From Streptomyces sp. DG1A-41 (GTDB taxonomy: Bacteria; Actinomycetota; Actinomycetes; Streptomycetales; Streptomycetaceae), in the NCBI RefSeq assembly GCF_037055355.1, contig NZ_CP146350.1, positions 8,393,001 through 8,457,000 on the forward strand: a stretch of DNA of 64,000 nucleotides, given 5' to 3'. This document shows positions 54,149 to 63,186 of this stretch, one piece after another; within the stretch, counting starts at the first letter, position 1, and every line of letters begins with the position of its first letter. The translations under genes were made by a program, and so were the position numbers. The notes under the pieces were generated by a model. It searched no databases and was not told the origin of the DNA. It saw nothing but the letters and a program-made list of their open reading frames with translations.

Positions 54149-55253
54149 GTGGCTTGTCAACCTTCCCCTTCGGTTGCCGGCTTCTCCCTTCCTCCTTTGT
54201 CGCGGCCTCGGTTGGCGCAGGCGCGTCGTGTTCGGGCAGTCGAGTTGTTCGAGGACGGCGTTTCGCATGCGGAGATCGCGAGGGCGGTGGGGGTGTGTGC
54301 CGAGAGTGTGCGGCGTTGGCGGCGGGTGTGGGAGCAAGGCGGTGGCTTCGGCTCTGCGGCGACGGGCAGCTACCGGACGCCCACCCAAGCTGGACGACGC
54401 CCAGGTCGAGATGGTCCGGGCCGCGTTGGAGCAAGGTGCCCGGGCTCATGGTTTCGAGGCCGACCCGTGGACCCTGGAACGAGTCGGCGCGGTCGTCACC
54501 CGGGCGACGGGGGTGGTGTTGTCGAGGGCGTCGGTGTGGCGGCTGCTGACCGGCCGGCTCGGATGGAGCCTGCAACGGCCCGAGCTGCGGGCGGTCGAGC
54601 GGAACGAGTCGGAGATCGCCCGCTGGATCGCGCACGAGTGGCCGCGCGTCAAAAAGGGGGCCGTGAACACACGGGCCTGCATCGTCTTCCTCGACGAAAC
54701 AGGCGTCTTTCTGCTCCCTCAGATCCGCCGCACCTACTCGCCCCGAGGACGGACTCCGCTCCTGCGGCACCGCCTGAACTGGAAACGCGCGTCAATGGCC
54801 GGGGCCTTGGGCTACCACTCCACCGACCCCGACCGCGGGGCCCGCCTGTGCTTCCGCCTCAAGCCCGGCAGCCACGACACCGCCGGACTCATCGAGGTCC
54901 TTCAGCAGAGGAAGGTGTTCTACCGCGGCGGGCGAGCGGTCCTGGTCTGGGACGGCCTGTCCGCCCACTGGAGCCGGGCGATGTGGGCCTGGGCCGACGA
55001 ACGGGACTGGCTCGCCCTGGAACGATTACCCGCCTACGCTCCCGAGCTGAACCCGCTGGAACTGCTGTGGTCCTCGCTCAAGAAGCATGAACTCGCCAAC
55101 CTCGCCGGCGACCACCTCGCCGATGTCGCCGACACCACCGAGCAAGGCATCCACCGCATCAACGCCAACCCCCGACTGCCATGGTCATTCCTCGCCCATA
55201 CCGGCCTGACCATCCGCCCACCACACCCACCGAACTTACGAAAAGATCAGTAA
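54149..55253 (+). CDS. IS630 transposase, two-frame (programmed shift or frameshift mutation)
   Basis: The N-terminal helix-turn-helix (RLAQARRVRAVELFEDGVSH and AEIARAVGVCAESVRRWRRV) starts at a GTG at 54149 with GGGAGG eight bases upstream. Near 54345 the reading must move by +1 at GGCGGTGGC to continue as ALRRRAATGRPPKLDDAQ. The DDE domain then shows VFLDETGVFLLPQ, VLVWDGLSAHWS and AYAPELNPLELLWSSLK. A leucine TTA codon occurs in the ERLPAYAP segment. The last residues are encoded by the right terminal repeat, and the TAA stop is completed by the TA duplication plus one flanking base. Confidence 0.85.
55215..55250. repeat. IS630 right terminal inverted repeat
   Basis: 36 bp, perfect complement of the left end. 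It codes for the transposase C-terminus (HPPNLRKDQ) and is followed by TA at 55251-55252. Confidence 0.95.
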
Positions 55254-55654
55254 GTACGTTCATCTGTACGCGGCTGAGTACTTTCGCGAGTACGCCGACA
55301 ACGTTTCACGAACCAAGCTGCCGTGTCAGACCGGATGCTCTACGGCCACCGAAATGAGCCGACGGCCCACATTGTGAGACTCATGTCCTCGGGGTGGTAC
55401 CGGTGGGCTCGCTTCCTTCCGAAAGGGCGTCGTCGTACGTCAGCCGAAGCCGCGGAGCGAGGTGGCGACACGCATCGCCGGCCGACCGCAGGTCTTGGCC
55501 GCTTGGTCTTCGGCCAGCAATGCCCGGAGCCCCCGCCTTCACAGCGGTCGTGACCTGCGGCTACTGTTTCGCCGCTGTCGTGCGGACGAACGTGAAGCCG
55601 TCCATTCGCCTTGGGGGAGGGGATCGGCAGCCATCCATTCACTGAGGGGGCACA
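55254..55654. other. Leader region of the propeller/cell-wall-binding gene
   Basis: No recognisable gene. Just after the IS a startless frame reads KYVHLYAAEYFREYADNV, which may be the tail of the gene the IS entered. The right part (about 55590-55650) holds the GAGGGGG ribosome site of the next gene. Confidence 0.4.
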
Positions 55655-57676
55655 TTGAACCTGCGTACGCGCCGCAGATCCGCGGCGCTCACCACTGCCG
55701 CCGCGCTCGCGGCGGGCCTCGTCGCCGCGCTTCCCGGGTCGGCCGCCGCCGTTCCCGGCAACTGGCCGGCCACCGACGGGAAGCTGCTCTACACGGACGT
55801 CGGCGGCCAGATGGCGTCCGTCCGTCCCGACGGGTCATCGTGGTCCCAGTTCCACCCGACCGGAGACCAGGGCGCCTGGTCCGCCGACGGCAGCCAGGTC
55901 GCCTTCGTGAACCACTACGACGACCACATCCGCACGGCATGGGCCGACTCCGAGGACACCGGCGTCGACATCGCCATGCCGTCGGGCAGTGGCTGGCATC
56001 CTGCCGATCCGACCTTCTGGTACGGCGGCGGCGACATCGTCTTCACGGCCAGCAGCAGGCTGCGGCTGACCGCGGCCGACGGCACCCGCACGCCGAAGGC
56101 CCTGTTCGGCACCGATGTCGACGGCTGCGACTCCGAGCCCAGCGGCGCGGTGAACGGCATGCTGGCCTTCGTACGCACGGGCACGAGCTGCGGGACCGCG
56201 GGCGCCCCGGCCGTCTGGGTCTACAACGGCCGCTCCGGGGCGTTCACCAAGCTGGCCGACGACGCGAAGGACCCGAGCATCTCCCCGGACGGCCGGTCGG
56301 TGGCCTTCACACGGTCGGTCGACGGTCACAGGCAGCTCTTCAAGGTCAACACCGACCGCACCGGGCTCACCCAGCTCACCACGGACGCCGTGGACCACAA
56401 CCGGCCCGCCTGGTCGCCGCAGGGCAACCGGATCGCGTACGACGTTTTCGTCTCCGGCGACCCCGACGTCCCCAGCGGACCCCAGGTGTGGATCCACGAC
56501 CTCGGCACGGGCACGCAGACGCAGGTGCCCCAGGGCACCGGCACCGACGTGGCCTGGCAGCCGCTCAGGGACAACGCGATCTCCCGCGTCTACGGCTCCG
56601 ACACCTACGACACCAACATCGCGTCGTCCAAGTGGACCTGGAACACAGTCGGCGCCGGCGCAACCGGCCTGCCGAACGCGAACGCGGCCGTGCTCATCAG
56701 CAAGTCCGACGCGGCCTACGCCACCACCGCGACATCGCTGGCCGGCAAGAAGCGGGGGCCGGTGCTGATGACCTCCGGGACGGGCCTGGACTCCTCGGTG
56801 CAGACGGAGCTCAAGCGCATGCTGCCCAAGGGCAGGACGGTGTACCTGGTCGGCGGCACCAAGATCCTCAGCAGCGCGGTGGCGTCCAAGGTGACCTCGC
56901 TCGGGTACGTGGCCAAGCGGCTGTCCGACGTCTCGCGCTACTCGACCTCGGTGGCCGTGGCCAAGGCCATCACCAGCACGCCGAAGTACGTCTTCCTCGC
57001 CACCGGCACCGACTACCACAACGCCCTCGCGGCGAGTTCCGCCGCCGGTTCCATGGGCTCCGCCGGTACCGCGACCGTCCTGCTGACCGACGGTTCGACC
57101 ATGACCGCGTCGGTCTACGGGTACCTCAACAAGTACAGTCCCGGCACGACGAAGATCATCACGGTGGGCACCGACGCCGAGTCGGCGCTGACCAAGGCGT
57201 ACAAGGCCGGGAAGATGCCGAACTGGCCCGGCTCGTACAGCTACTACCGGGTCGCCGGCTCTACGCCGCAGTCGAACGCCATGCGGCTCGCCGACCTGTG
57301 GTGGTCGCTGCCGTCGAACGCCGCCGTGGCCTCCGTGGGGAGCTGGCGGGGCGGTGTCTCCGCGTCCTCGGCGATGACCACCTACGGCCCGCTGCTGTGG
57401 ACCGACGTCACCTCGCTGTCGTACGACACCAAGCGGTACCTGATGCGGATGTCGTCGAGCATGTACCACGTGGCCGCCTTCGGCGGCTCGGGATCGGTCG
57501 ACGCCTCCGTCATCCCCAAGATCGGTGCGGCGATCGGCGTGGGCACCCGCTACGTCTACACGCCGTACAACAAGGGCGTGGCGCCGCGGACCACGACCGC
57601 GCAGCCGTTGTCCGGCGGCACCGGGGCCGCGCCGAGCCCGGATCTCGCGCCACTGCGGGTGACGGCCACGAAGTAG
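55655..57676 (+). CDS. Secreted TolB-like propeller with cell-wall-binding repeats (CW_binding_2)
   Basis: A 673-residue exported protein starting at a TTG (55655) behind GAGGGGG. The signal peptide is about 1-32 (ALTTAAALAAGLVAALPGSAAA). Residues about 35-300 form WD40/TolB-type blades (GKLLYTDVGGQMASVRPDG, DPSISPDGRSVAFTRS, HNRPAWSPQGNRIAYDVF). The C-terminal half has three CW_binding_2 units, each with a RxxGSDxY-like start (RVYGSDTYDTNIASSKW, RLSDVSRYSTSVAVAKAI, YYRVAGSTPQSNAMRLADLW) and VLLTDG or YLVGG strands. I infer a wall-attached surface protein; ligand unknown. A perfect terminator follows. Confidence 0.85.
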   Translation: MNLRTRRRSAALTTAAALAAGLVAALPGSAAAVPGNWPATDGKLLYTDVGGQMASVRPDGSSWSQFHPTGDQGAWSADGSQVAFVNHYDDHIRTAWADSEDTGVDIAMPSGSGWHPADPTFWYGGGDIVFTASSRLRLTAADGTRTPKALFGTDVDGCDSEPSGAVNGMLAFVRTGTSCGTAGAPAVWVYNGRSGAFTKLADDAKDPSISPDGRSVAFTRSVDGHRQLFKVNTDRTGLTQLTTDAVDHNRPAWSPQGNRIAYDVFVSGDPDVPSGPQVWIHDLGTGTQTQVPQGTGTDVAWQPLRDNAISRVYGSDTYDTNIASSKWTWNTVGAGATGLPNANAAVLISKSDAAYATTATSLAGKKRGPVLMTSGTGLDSSVQTELKRMLPKGRTVYLVGGTKILSSAVASKVTSLGYVAKRLSDVSRYSTSVAVAKAITSTPKYVFLATGTDYHNALAASSAAGSMGSAGTATVLLTDGSTMTASVYGYLNKYSPGTTKIITVGTDAESALTKAYKAGKMPNWPGSYSYYRVAGSTPQSNAMRLADLWWSLPSNAAVASVGSWRGGVSASSAMTTYGPLLWTDVTSLSYDTKRYLMRMSSSMYHVAAFGGSGSVDASVIPKIGAAIGVGTRYVYTPYNKGVAPRTTTAQPLSGGTGAAPSPDLAPLRVTATK

Positions 57677-57694
57677 CCCTCGCGGACTTCAGGA

Positions 57695-57718
57695 CCCCGA
57701 CCGGTCAGCCGGTCGGGG
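57695..57718 (+). terminator. Perfect 10-bp hairpin terminator
   Basis: CCCCGACCGG (57695-57704), loop TCAG, CCGGTCGGGG (57709-57718), 19 bp after the stop of the cell-wall-binding gene. Confidence 0.9.
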
Positions 57719-57995
57719 CCTTCGTCGCGGCCCCGGCCTGGCCTTCGGTCGGCCCGTCTGCTGGGCGAACACCCGGAGGACGACGGCGAGGACACCGCGG
57801 ATACCGACGAAGTCCCAGTGCCGCTCGGTGCACACGGCTGGGGCTGATGCGCTGCAGCAATCTGCCCAGCCCGGGCCACAGCCCTGGCCCATCCCGGACT
57901 GTGTACAGGCGTCATGCCGGGGCCCTACTCGGTCGGGTGAACACACCAGAGAGGCGGAACCCTCCGGGACCACGCGCGCGTGCTGCCAGACGTGC

Positions 57996-58340
57996 CTGAT
58001 CCCGCTGATCCAGGCCGTCCCGCCGATCCGCGGCAAGCGCGGCCAGCCACTGCGCCGCGCCAAGCACCTGGACGCCGACCGCGGCTATGACCACGAGGTC
58101 TACCGGGGCAAGGTCCGCCGGTTCCAGATCACCCCGCACCTCGCCCGGCGCGGCACCGGACACGGCTCCGGCCTGGGCGTGTACCGCTGGGTCGTGGAAG
58201 GAACGATTGCGCTGCTGCACTGGTTCCGCCGCCTGCGCATCCGCTGGGAGATCCGCGACGACCTCCACCACGCGTTCTCCACCCTCGGCTGCGCCGTCAT
58301 CTGCTGGCGACGACTGCGCACCGCACTTTGTGGAGGGTAA
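57996..58340 (+). pseudogene. IS5-family transposase, C-terminal remnant
   Basis: Reading from 57996, LIPLIQAVPPIRGKRGQPLR, DADRGYDHEVYR and YRWVVEGTIALLHWFRRLRI are the second half of an IS5 DDE transposase, including the D of DADRGYD and the E of VVEGTIA. The N-terminal half with the first Asp is missing, and no intact terminal repeats are seen. The frame ends naturally at 58340. Confidence 0.8.
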
Positions 58341-58415
58341 GGGCAGGCGATGCGCCCCAGGGGATGGCGTGCTCGACGCGTCAGAACGCATACGGGCAGT
58401 CGGGCCCGCGCGGCC

Positions 58416-59162
58416 TCACATCCGGGATCTCAGCACGTCGACCTCACAGCCCGGCGCGAAGGGGTCGAAGCCCTGCTCGATCAGCGAGCGAACTGCCAGC
58501 AGGCTGCGCAACGACGACCACGCGTGGATCACGTCGAGGTCGATGTCGGTGCCGTAGCCGGCGATGACGTCCTCGAGGTGTTCCTCGTGTCCGAGTATGA
58601 AGGTGGCGAGGTCGTACAGGGCATCTCCCTGGCCCGCCTCGGACCAGTCGATGATGCCGGTGACCTCGTCGCCGTCGACGAAGACGTGCGCGATCTGCAG
58701 GTCGCCGTGCGTGAACGCCGGAGTCCACGGCCGCAGCGCGGCCTCGGCGACTTGGCGGTTGCGGGTGACCAGGTCGGCTGGCAGGACGCCGTTCGTCACG
58801 AGCAACTCGCACTCGTCGGTGAGCTCCTTCGTCAACTCGTCGATGCTCCGGCCGGCCCGGCCCGGCCGGGGCGGCAGCGGCGCGTCGTGCAGCTTCCGGA
58901 TGGCGGCGCCCGCCGCGGCCCACGCCGCCGGCGACCCGGTCGACGGCCCGCCGAGGCGCCCAAGCGTCGTGCCCGGGAGTGCGGCGGTCGCGAGCACGGG
59001 CGGCTTGCGCCACAGGACCTCCGGGGTCGGGACCGGCGCGAGGGACATCGCCTCGACCTCGACGTCGATGCGCGCCTGATCGGCGTCCACCTTCAGGAAC
59101 ACGTCGCCGACGCGCAGAGTCGCGCGCTCGGAATGGGCGACGACGACTTTGACCTCATCCAT
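58416..59162 (-). CDS. APH/choline-kinase-family phosphotransferase
   Basis: A 248-residue kinase-fold protein. The N-lobe has FLKVDADQARIDVEVEAMSL. The catalytic loop is FTHGDLQIAHVFVDGDEVTG, where the usual Mg-binding Asn of HGDLxxxN is His. The metal-binding IIDWSEAGQGDALYDLATF (DFG-like) is intact. Members phosphorylate aminoglycosides, macrolides or metabolites, and this subgroup has no proven substrate. It lies alone on the minus strand, 76 bp beyond the IS5 remnant. Confidence 0.8.
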   Translation of the reverse strand: MDEVKVVVAHSERATLRVGDVFLKVDADQARIDVEVEAMSLAPVPTPEVLWRKPPVLATAALPGTTLGRLGGPSTGSPAAWAAAGAAIRKLHDAPLPPRPGRAGRSIDELTKELTDECELLVTNGVLPADLVTRNRQVAEAALRPWTPAFTHGDLQIAHVFVDGDEVTGIIDWSEAGQGDALYDLATFILGHEEHLEDVIAGYGTDIDLDVIHAWSSLRSLLAVRSLIEQGFDPFAPGCEVDVLRSRM

Positions 59163-59322
59163 GGGCGACCATTATCCCGGGCCTGATCGCCGACGTCGCC
59201 GGGTTTATCGCTTGCGATTACGCGGCTGACCGCGTCCCGCTACCCAGCGGCCTCGTGCACGACACGGATCTTTGACCAGGTCAAGCCCACCACTTTTGTT
59301 AGTTAGTCCTATCTGCAAGCCC

Positions 59323-59409
59323 TTAGTAGAACGCGGCGGGCACCTCGCGGTCGGTGCCGGCGCGGGTGCGGCCGTAGTGGTGCCAGAGGTCTGCGGTACG
59401 GGGCTTCAT
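59323..59409 (-). pseudogene. Methyltransferase N-terminal fragment coupled to yidD
   Basis: ATG 59409 overlaps the yidD stop (ATGA). 28 codons read MKPRTADLWHHYGRTRAGTD then REVPAAFY and a TAA stop. The LWxHYGRxRAGTDREVPxxFYW pattern is the start of a family of SAM-dependent methyltransferases in Streptomyces. Everything after the FY is lost, so this is a truncated partner of a former yidD operon. Confidence 0.6.
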
Positions 59410-59840
59410 TTCGGTACCGGGTCATGGAAGCCGCGTCGTCGGGCTGCCCGTGGACGGCAGCGTAGCAACCGGGTCAGGATCAGTCGCCCCCCATGAAGTG
59501 CCCCGTGTTGGTGCAAAGCTTGTACGGCATATGTGGAGCACGTCGGGGTGTACGCGCAGCACGCTCGCTGGGTAGGACTGATCGCGACGCGGTAGTGGCG
59601 AACCGCGGTGTACATCGCGGAGGCTACGCGGCCCGCCGGCCGTGGGGCTGCGCCGTCCTCGCCTGATCCGGCGATCGCAGTGGGGCGGAAGACAGCGAGA
59701 AGCAGAACCGTCAGCCACGCGGCAGGACAGCACCGGCTGCACCCGACGTATGTGTCGAGTGCTCCCAGGCAGCACCCCTCTTCATCATCGCTGCGCTTCC
59801 TCTGATGCCCGGACCCGTCAGACCGCGGTGACTTCGACAC
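59406..59840 (-). CDS. yidD: Membrane protein insertion efficiency factor YidD paralogue
   Basis: A 144-residue protein starting at a GTG with GGGAGGG six bases upstream. The C-terminal 75 residues carry the YidD core YRVAISPTQRACCAYTPTCSTYAVQALHQHGALHGGRLILTRLLRCRP, with its three cysteines. The first 70 residues are extra: cysteine-containing and ending in a hydrophobic stretch (AAWLTVLLLAVF). It is separate from any rnpA-yidC operon, so it is a secondary copy. YidD aids YidC-dependent membrane insertion. Confidence 0.85.
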   Translation of the reverse strand: MSKSPRSDGSGHQRKRSDDEEGCCLGALDTYVGCSRCCPAAWLTVLLLAVFRPTAIAGSGEDGAAPRPAGRVASAMYTAVRHYRVAISPTQRACCAYTPTCSTYAVQALHQHGALHGGRLILTRLLRCRPRAARRRGFHDPVPK

Positions 59841-60356
59841 GACATTCCCTCCCAGTCAGGTGGATCATATGTGTGTTCACCGGCCGTGCGGGCACCAGTA
59901 CGACCGCGGCCAGTTTCGGGCGCAGCTGTTCACGTCGGCTGTGTGGAGCCACACAGTGATCAGCCAACACTCAGCGTGCGTCCTCCACGGAAGTTGAACG
60001 AGACCCCAGACACGTCGGCGGCTCGACATGAAGATCGGTGCTCGTGTGTGGCAGCCGCTGTCCGACCCACAGGCGGCGCGCCGCCCTGGTCGACCAGCTC
60101 GGTGCCGCGGCTCCCTGTCGGCCGCCAGTGTGCGCGGCCGCCGGATCGTGGCGGTCCGAGCGTGCAAGTACGGACAGATCAGCTCGCCGTTTCAAGGTGC
60201 CGTCATGAGGGTGGACGACGACCGCGTGATAACTCCCCGGCTGCGACTGAGTGGCGTTGTATGGCCCGCCGCGGTGACCGTCGTAGGCCCCCGTCGGTGG
60301 CCGCGGAACCGGTGGCCGGGGCAGGGCTCCCCTTCTGCTGTGTCGGGTGGCCCGGG
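59841..60356. other. Gene-free region upstream of yidD
   Basis: No conserved protein in any frame and no CRISPR-like repeats. It contains the presumed yidD promoter. Confidence 0.4.
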
Positions 60357-60565
60357 TCAGCGCCCTGCGGTGAACTCTTCCAGCCGGGCGACCAGCTGGC
60401 GGTCGGGCCGGGCGACGATGACGGAGCAGCCCGGGGTGCGGGCGGCGAGCCGGTCCACTTCGCTCTCCAGGCGGCCGCTGGGAGCGAGCGCGCGGGATCC
60501 GTTGTCGCGTACGTACCGGGCGAAGATCTCCAGGTTCTCAAGGAACGCGGCGTCGGGCGAGGCGG
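60357..60565 (-). other. Unknown C-terminal segment fused behind the cas1 fragment
   Basis: The frame of the second cas1 piece runs on into DAAFLENLEIFARYVRDNGS, SGRLESEVDRLAARTPGCSV and ends RLEEFTAGR. It is well-formed protein sequence but not Cas1. It is probably the tail of another gene joined by deletion; I do not recognise the family. Confidence 0.4.
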
Positions 60566-60952
60566 TGGCCTCGCGGCCGAGAAGTTCGCGGCGAGTGAGG
60601 CCGGCGGGGTCCTCGTCTGGGAAGCGCAGCCGGTACATGTCGCGAGCCACGGCAAGTCGGCTGCGAGGGCTGGCCCACTGCCGAGCCCGGGCCTCCATGA
60701 GAGCGGAGGAGCGGCTGAGGGCGCGCGGCCGGACGCGTAGTAGCGCACGCCGCGTTCGCCGACCCAGCAGACGGCCGCGCCTGTCTCGCCCAGCACGCTC
60801 ATGGCCTGGTGGGTGACGCGGGTTCCCGGGCCGAGGAGGAGAGTGCCGATGGTGGCCGACGGGATGTGGGTGGTCCCTTCCGCGTCCTGGGCCGTGATGG
60901 CGTTGGCACCGCTGTGCACCGTGCAGCGTTCCAGGTAGATGAAGGAGAGGCG
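60566..60952 (-). pseudogene. cas1: cas1 (type I-E) remnant
   Basis: In one frame ERLSFIYLERCTVHSGANAI, HIPSATIGTLLLGPGTRVTH and GAAVCWVGERGVRYYASG match the Cas1e N-terminal domain. In another, SRLAVARDMYRLRFPDEDPA and GLTRRELLGREA match the start of the catalytic domain. The metal-binding residues and the rest are gone. No cas2, cascade genes or array are present in the window. Confidence 0.8.
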
Positions 60953-60957
60953 TTCAC

Positions 60958-62030
60958 CGGCGTACGGGGTCGCCCGCGCCTCCCGCAAGCCGCTGCTCGT
61001 CTACGCGCTGCCCATGGGTGCCGCGATGCTCACCGTGCAAGCCTTCCTGCTGCCGCACCCCGGCGCGGTCGCGGTCGTCGAGGCGATCGGCGCCAGCCAG
61101 GGCCTGGTGCTGCTGATGGGCATCCCCGTCACGGCCGTCGTCGTCCTGCTCGGTTATCTCGCATCCCGTCGCCTCACCCGCCGCGAGTACCCGATGGACC
61201 CGGCGGTGTACGCCGAGGTGTACGGGGAGACGAGCACGGACGTGGGCACGACCGGCCCGGCGGGGGCAGCGGGCGGGACGCCGGCCGGCGGAGCGCCGGG
61301 CGACGGCGGGCAGGCCACAGCGGTGCTGACCAAGCCCGCCGACACGGGCACCGGCATGCGGCCGCCGTCCTTCGGCATGGTCCTGACGCTGGTCGTCACC
61401 CCGATCCTGCTGATCCTCCTCGGCACCATCGGCCAGAACACCCTCACCGAGGGCTCCGCCCTGCGAGCCGTACTCACCGTCCTGGGCGCCCCGATGGAGG
61501 CTCTGCTCACGACGTCGCCCTGTGCGGTACTTCCTGGGCGCTCGTCGCGGCTATAACCGCGCACGCATCGCCGAGGTCATGGGCTCCGCGCTGCCGCCCG
61601 CGGCAATGGTGATCCTGGTCGCGGGCGCGGGCGGTGTCTTCGGCAAGGTCCTGGTCGCCAGCGGCGTCGGCGACGTGATCGCCGGCGTCCTGGAGCGCAC
61701 CGGCCTGCCCGTGCTGCTGATGGCCTTCCTCACCTCCCTCGCCCTGCGCGCCGCCCAGGGGTCGGCGACCGTCGCCCTCGTCACCGCCGCCGGCATCCCC
61801 ACCCCCTGCTGCACCGCGCCGACCTGTCCACCGGTCAGCTGTCGCTGGTGGTCCTGGCGGTGGGCGGGGGAGCACTCGCGCTCTCCCACATCAACGACGC
61901 CGGGTACTGGATGTTCACCAAGCTCGCCGGTCTCGACGTAGCGGCGGGGCTGCGCACATGGACCGTCCTGACGACCGTCATGGGATGCGCGGGCTTCGCC
62001 CTCACCGCTGCCCTGTGGCCGCTGGTCTGA
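60958..62030 (+). pseudogene. gntP: Gluconate permease (GntP family) remnant
   Basis: Three frames together give most of a GntP permease: RKPLLVYALPMGAAMLTVQA through REYPMDPAVYAEVYGE and a linker to AVLTVLGAPMEALL; then YFLGARRGYNRARIAEVMGS to LRAAQGSATVALVTAAGIP; then LALSHINDAGYWMFTKLAGL to the end. The first membrane helices are missing and two frameshifts (near 61510 and 61800) break it. The 5' end abuts the cas1 remnant. Confidence 0.85.
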
Positions 62031-62130
62031 CCTGGCACGCGGACACACGAAGCTGCCCGTCCGGGCCCTCACCGGCCTGGACGGGCAGCGCGCCGCACGG
62101 CGACGCCCGCGTCCCGCCGCGTTTCGGTCG

Positions 62131-62420
62131 TCAGTCGACGGAGGCCATGAACTCCGGCATCCCGCGGTTGATGTCCGCCGCGTGGTCGATCTGCGGCCCA
62201 TGGCCCGTGCCGGAGATGATCTCGGCTCAAGCGCCGGGGATCATGGGCGGCACACGCTCCACCTGCCGCTGCGGATGCACCAGGAGGCTTCGCTTGCCGA
62301 GCACCAGATAGAGCCGGGTCCGGATGGTGGACAGCTCCTTCTCGGACAGGGGAAGCGGCGCCGGGCGGCGTATGCGGTAGGCGCGAACGGCCGTTCTGCC
62401 CATCCCGCGCTCTTCCGCAC
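62131..62420 (-). pseudogene. Alpha/beta hydrolase, C-terminal remnant
   Basis: The minus strand reads LSEKELSTIRTRLYLVLGKR, SLLVHPQRQVERVPPMIPGA, a TGA stop, then AEIISGTGHGPQIDHAADIN and a natural end. This is the cap-to-catalytic-His end of an alpha/beta hydrolase (GxGH with the late histidine). The nucleophile half is absent. Confidence 0.7.
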
Positions 62421-62545
62421 CGGTGACGCGGCTGGTTGAGGGCCACCCGCGGCGCCGTTCATCGGAGTTCGTCAGACCCTCCCGTCATCGGCGGGCTACT
62501 GTACGAACACGCCGCGCCGCCCTCGGTCAGCTGAGGAGGAACACC

Positions 62546-63082
62546 GTGTCATCATCCTGCGACCCCCAGCACGCTCCCGCCGGAGATGTGGGCGCAGCAC
62601 TCATGATGATCGACTCTCGGCTCAAGGCCATCTACGACGGCAGGTCCGAGACCGACGCCGAACAACAAGCGCTGACCGACCAGTTCGCCGTGTCCCTGGG
62701 GCCCCGCGGGGTCGATGACCTGCTGGACGGCGCGTGCACGCTCATCTACATGTTCATGCAGTGGCTGCGGATGGCCTACGAGGATCACGGCAAGGACGTC
62801 ATCGAGTGCGTGGTGCCCAACCTCGTGGCCACGATGCGCATGATGCCCAGGAGCGTCCGTCCCGAAGCCATCCCCACCATGGCCGGACTGCTCGTCGCGG
62901 CGGGCACCGGCCTGAGCCCCAGCCTGTGGCGCAAGCAGTACGGAGACTGGACCATGGACGAGATGAATCCCCTGGAAGCCACCGCCTTCCTGCTCGCGGA
63001 GCACATAAACCGCATCACCGACGACCGCGACTTCGCCTCCCGCATGATCATGGAAGCCCTGACCAGGGCGGACGAAGGCTGA
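62546..63082 (+). CDS. Conserved-looking protein of unknown function
   Basis: A 178-residue soluble protein, mostly helical, starting at a GTG behind GAGGAGG. It has Met-rich stretches (LIYMFMQWLRMAYEDHG, VATMRMMPRSVRPEAIPTMAG) and a C-terminal LLAEHINRITDDRDFASRMIM. Codon pattern and ribosome site mark it as real. I do not recognise a family. It is followed on the same strand by the DM13 gene after 104 bp. Confidence 0.6.
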   Translation: MSSSCDPQHAPAGDVGAALMMIDSRLKAIYDGRSETDAEQQALTDQFAVSLGPRGVDDLLDGACTLIYMFMQWLRMAYEDHGKDVIECVVPNLVATMRMMPRSVRPEAIPTMAGLLVAAGTGLSPSLWRKQYGDWTMDEMNPLEATAFLLAEHINRITDDRDFASRMIMEALTRADEG

Positions 63083-63186
63083 GGGCTCGCGACGTAAGGA
63101 TTCCGTCATCAGCTGAGGGGTGGGAGGCGGCCGCCCGTTGCCGTTGAATCGGAAGGGCTACGGGAACTCTCAGGAGGCGAGCGGGG

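Larger units (their letters stand above)
54092..55250 (+). mobile_element. IS630-family insertion sequence (1159 bp)
   Basis: Terminal inverted repeats of 36 bp are perfect (54092-54127 against 55215-55250), beginning CTGATCTTTTCGTAAG. TA dinucleotides flank both ends (54090-54091 and 55251-55252), the IS630/Tc1 target duplication. Inside is a transposase in two frames. The perfect ends suggest recent insertion. Confidence 0.95.

Noticed and set aside
59841..60356. Possible CRISPR array near the cas1 remnant
   Set aside because: No direct repeats of 28-30 bp with regular spacers, and no I-E repeat-like palindrome, are visible here.
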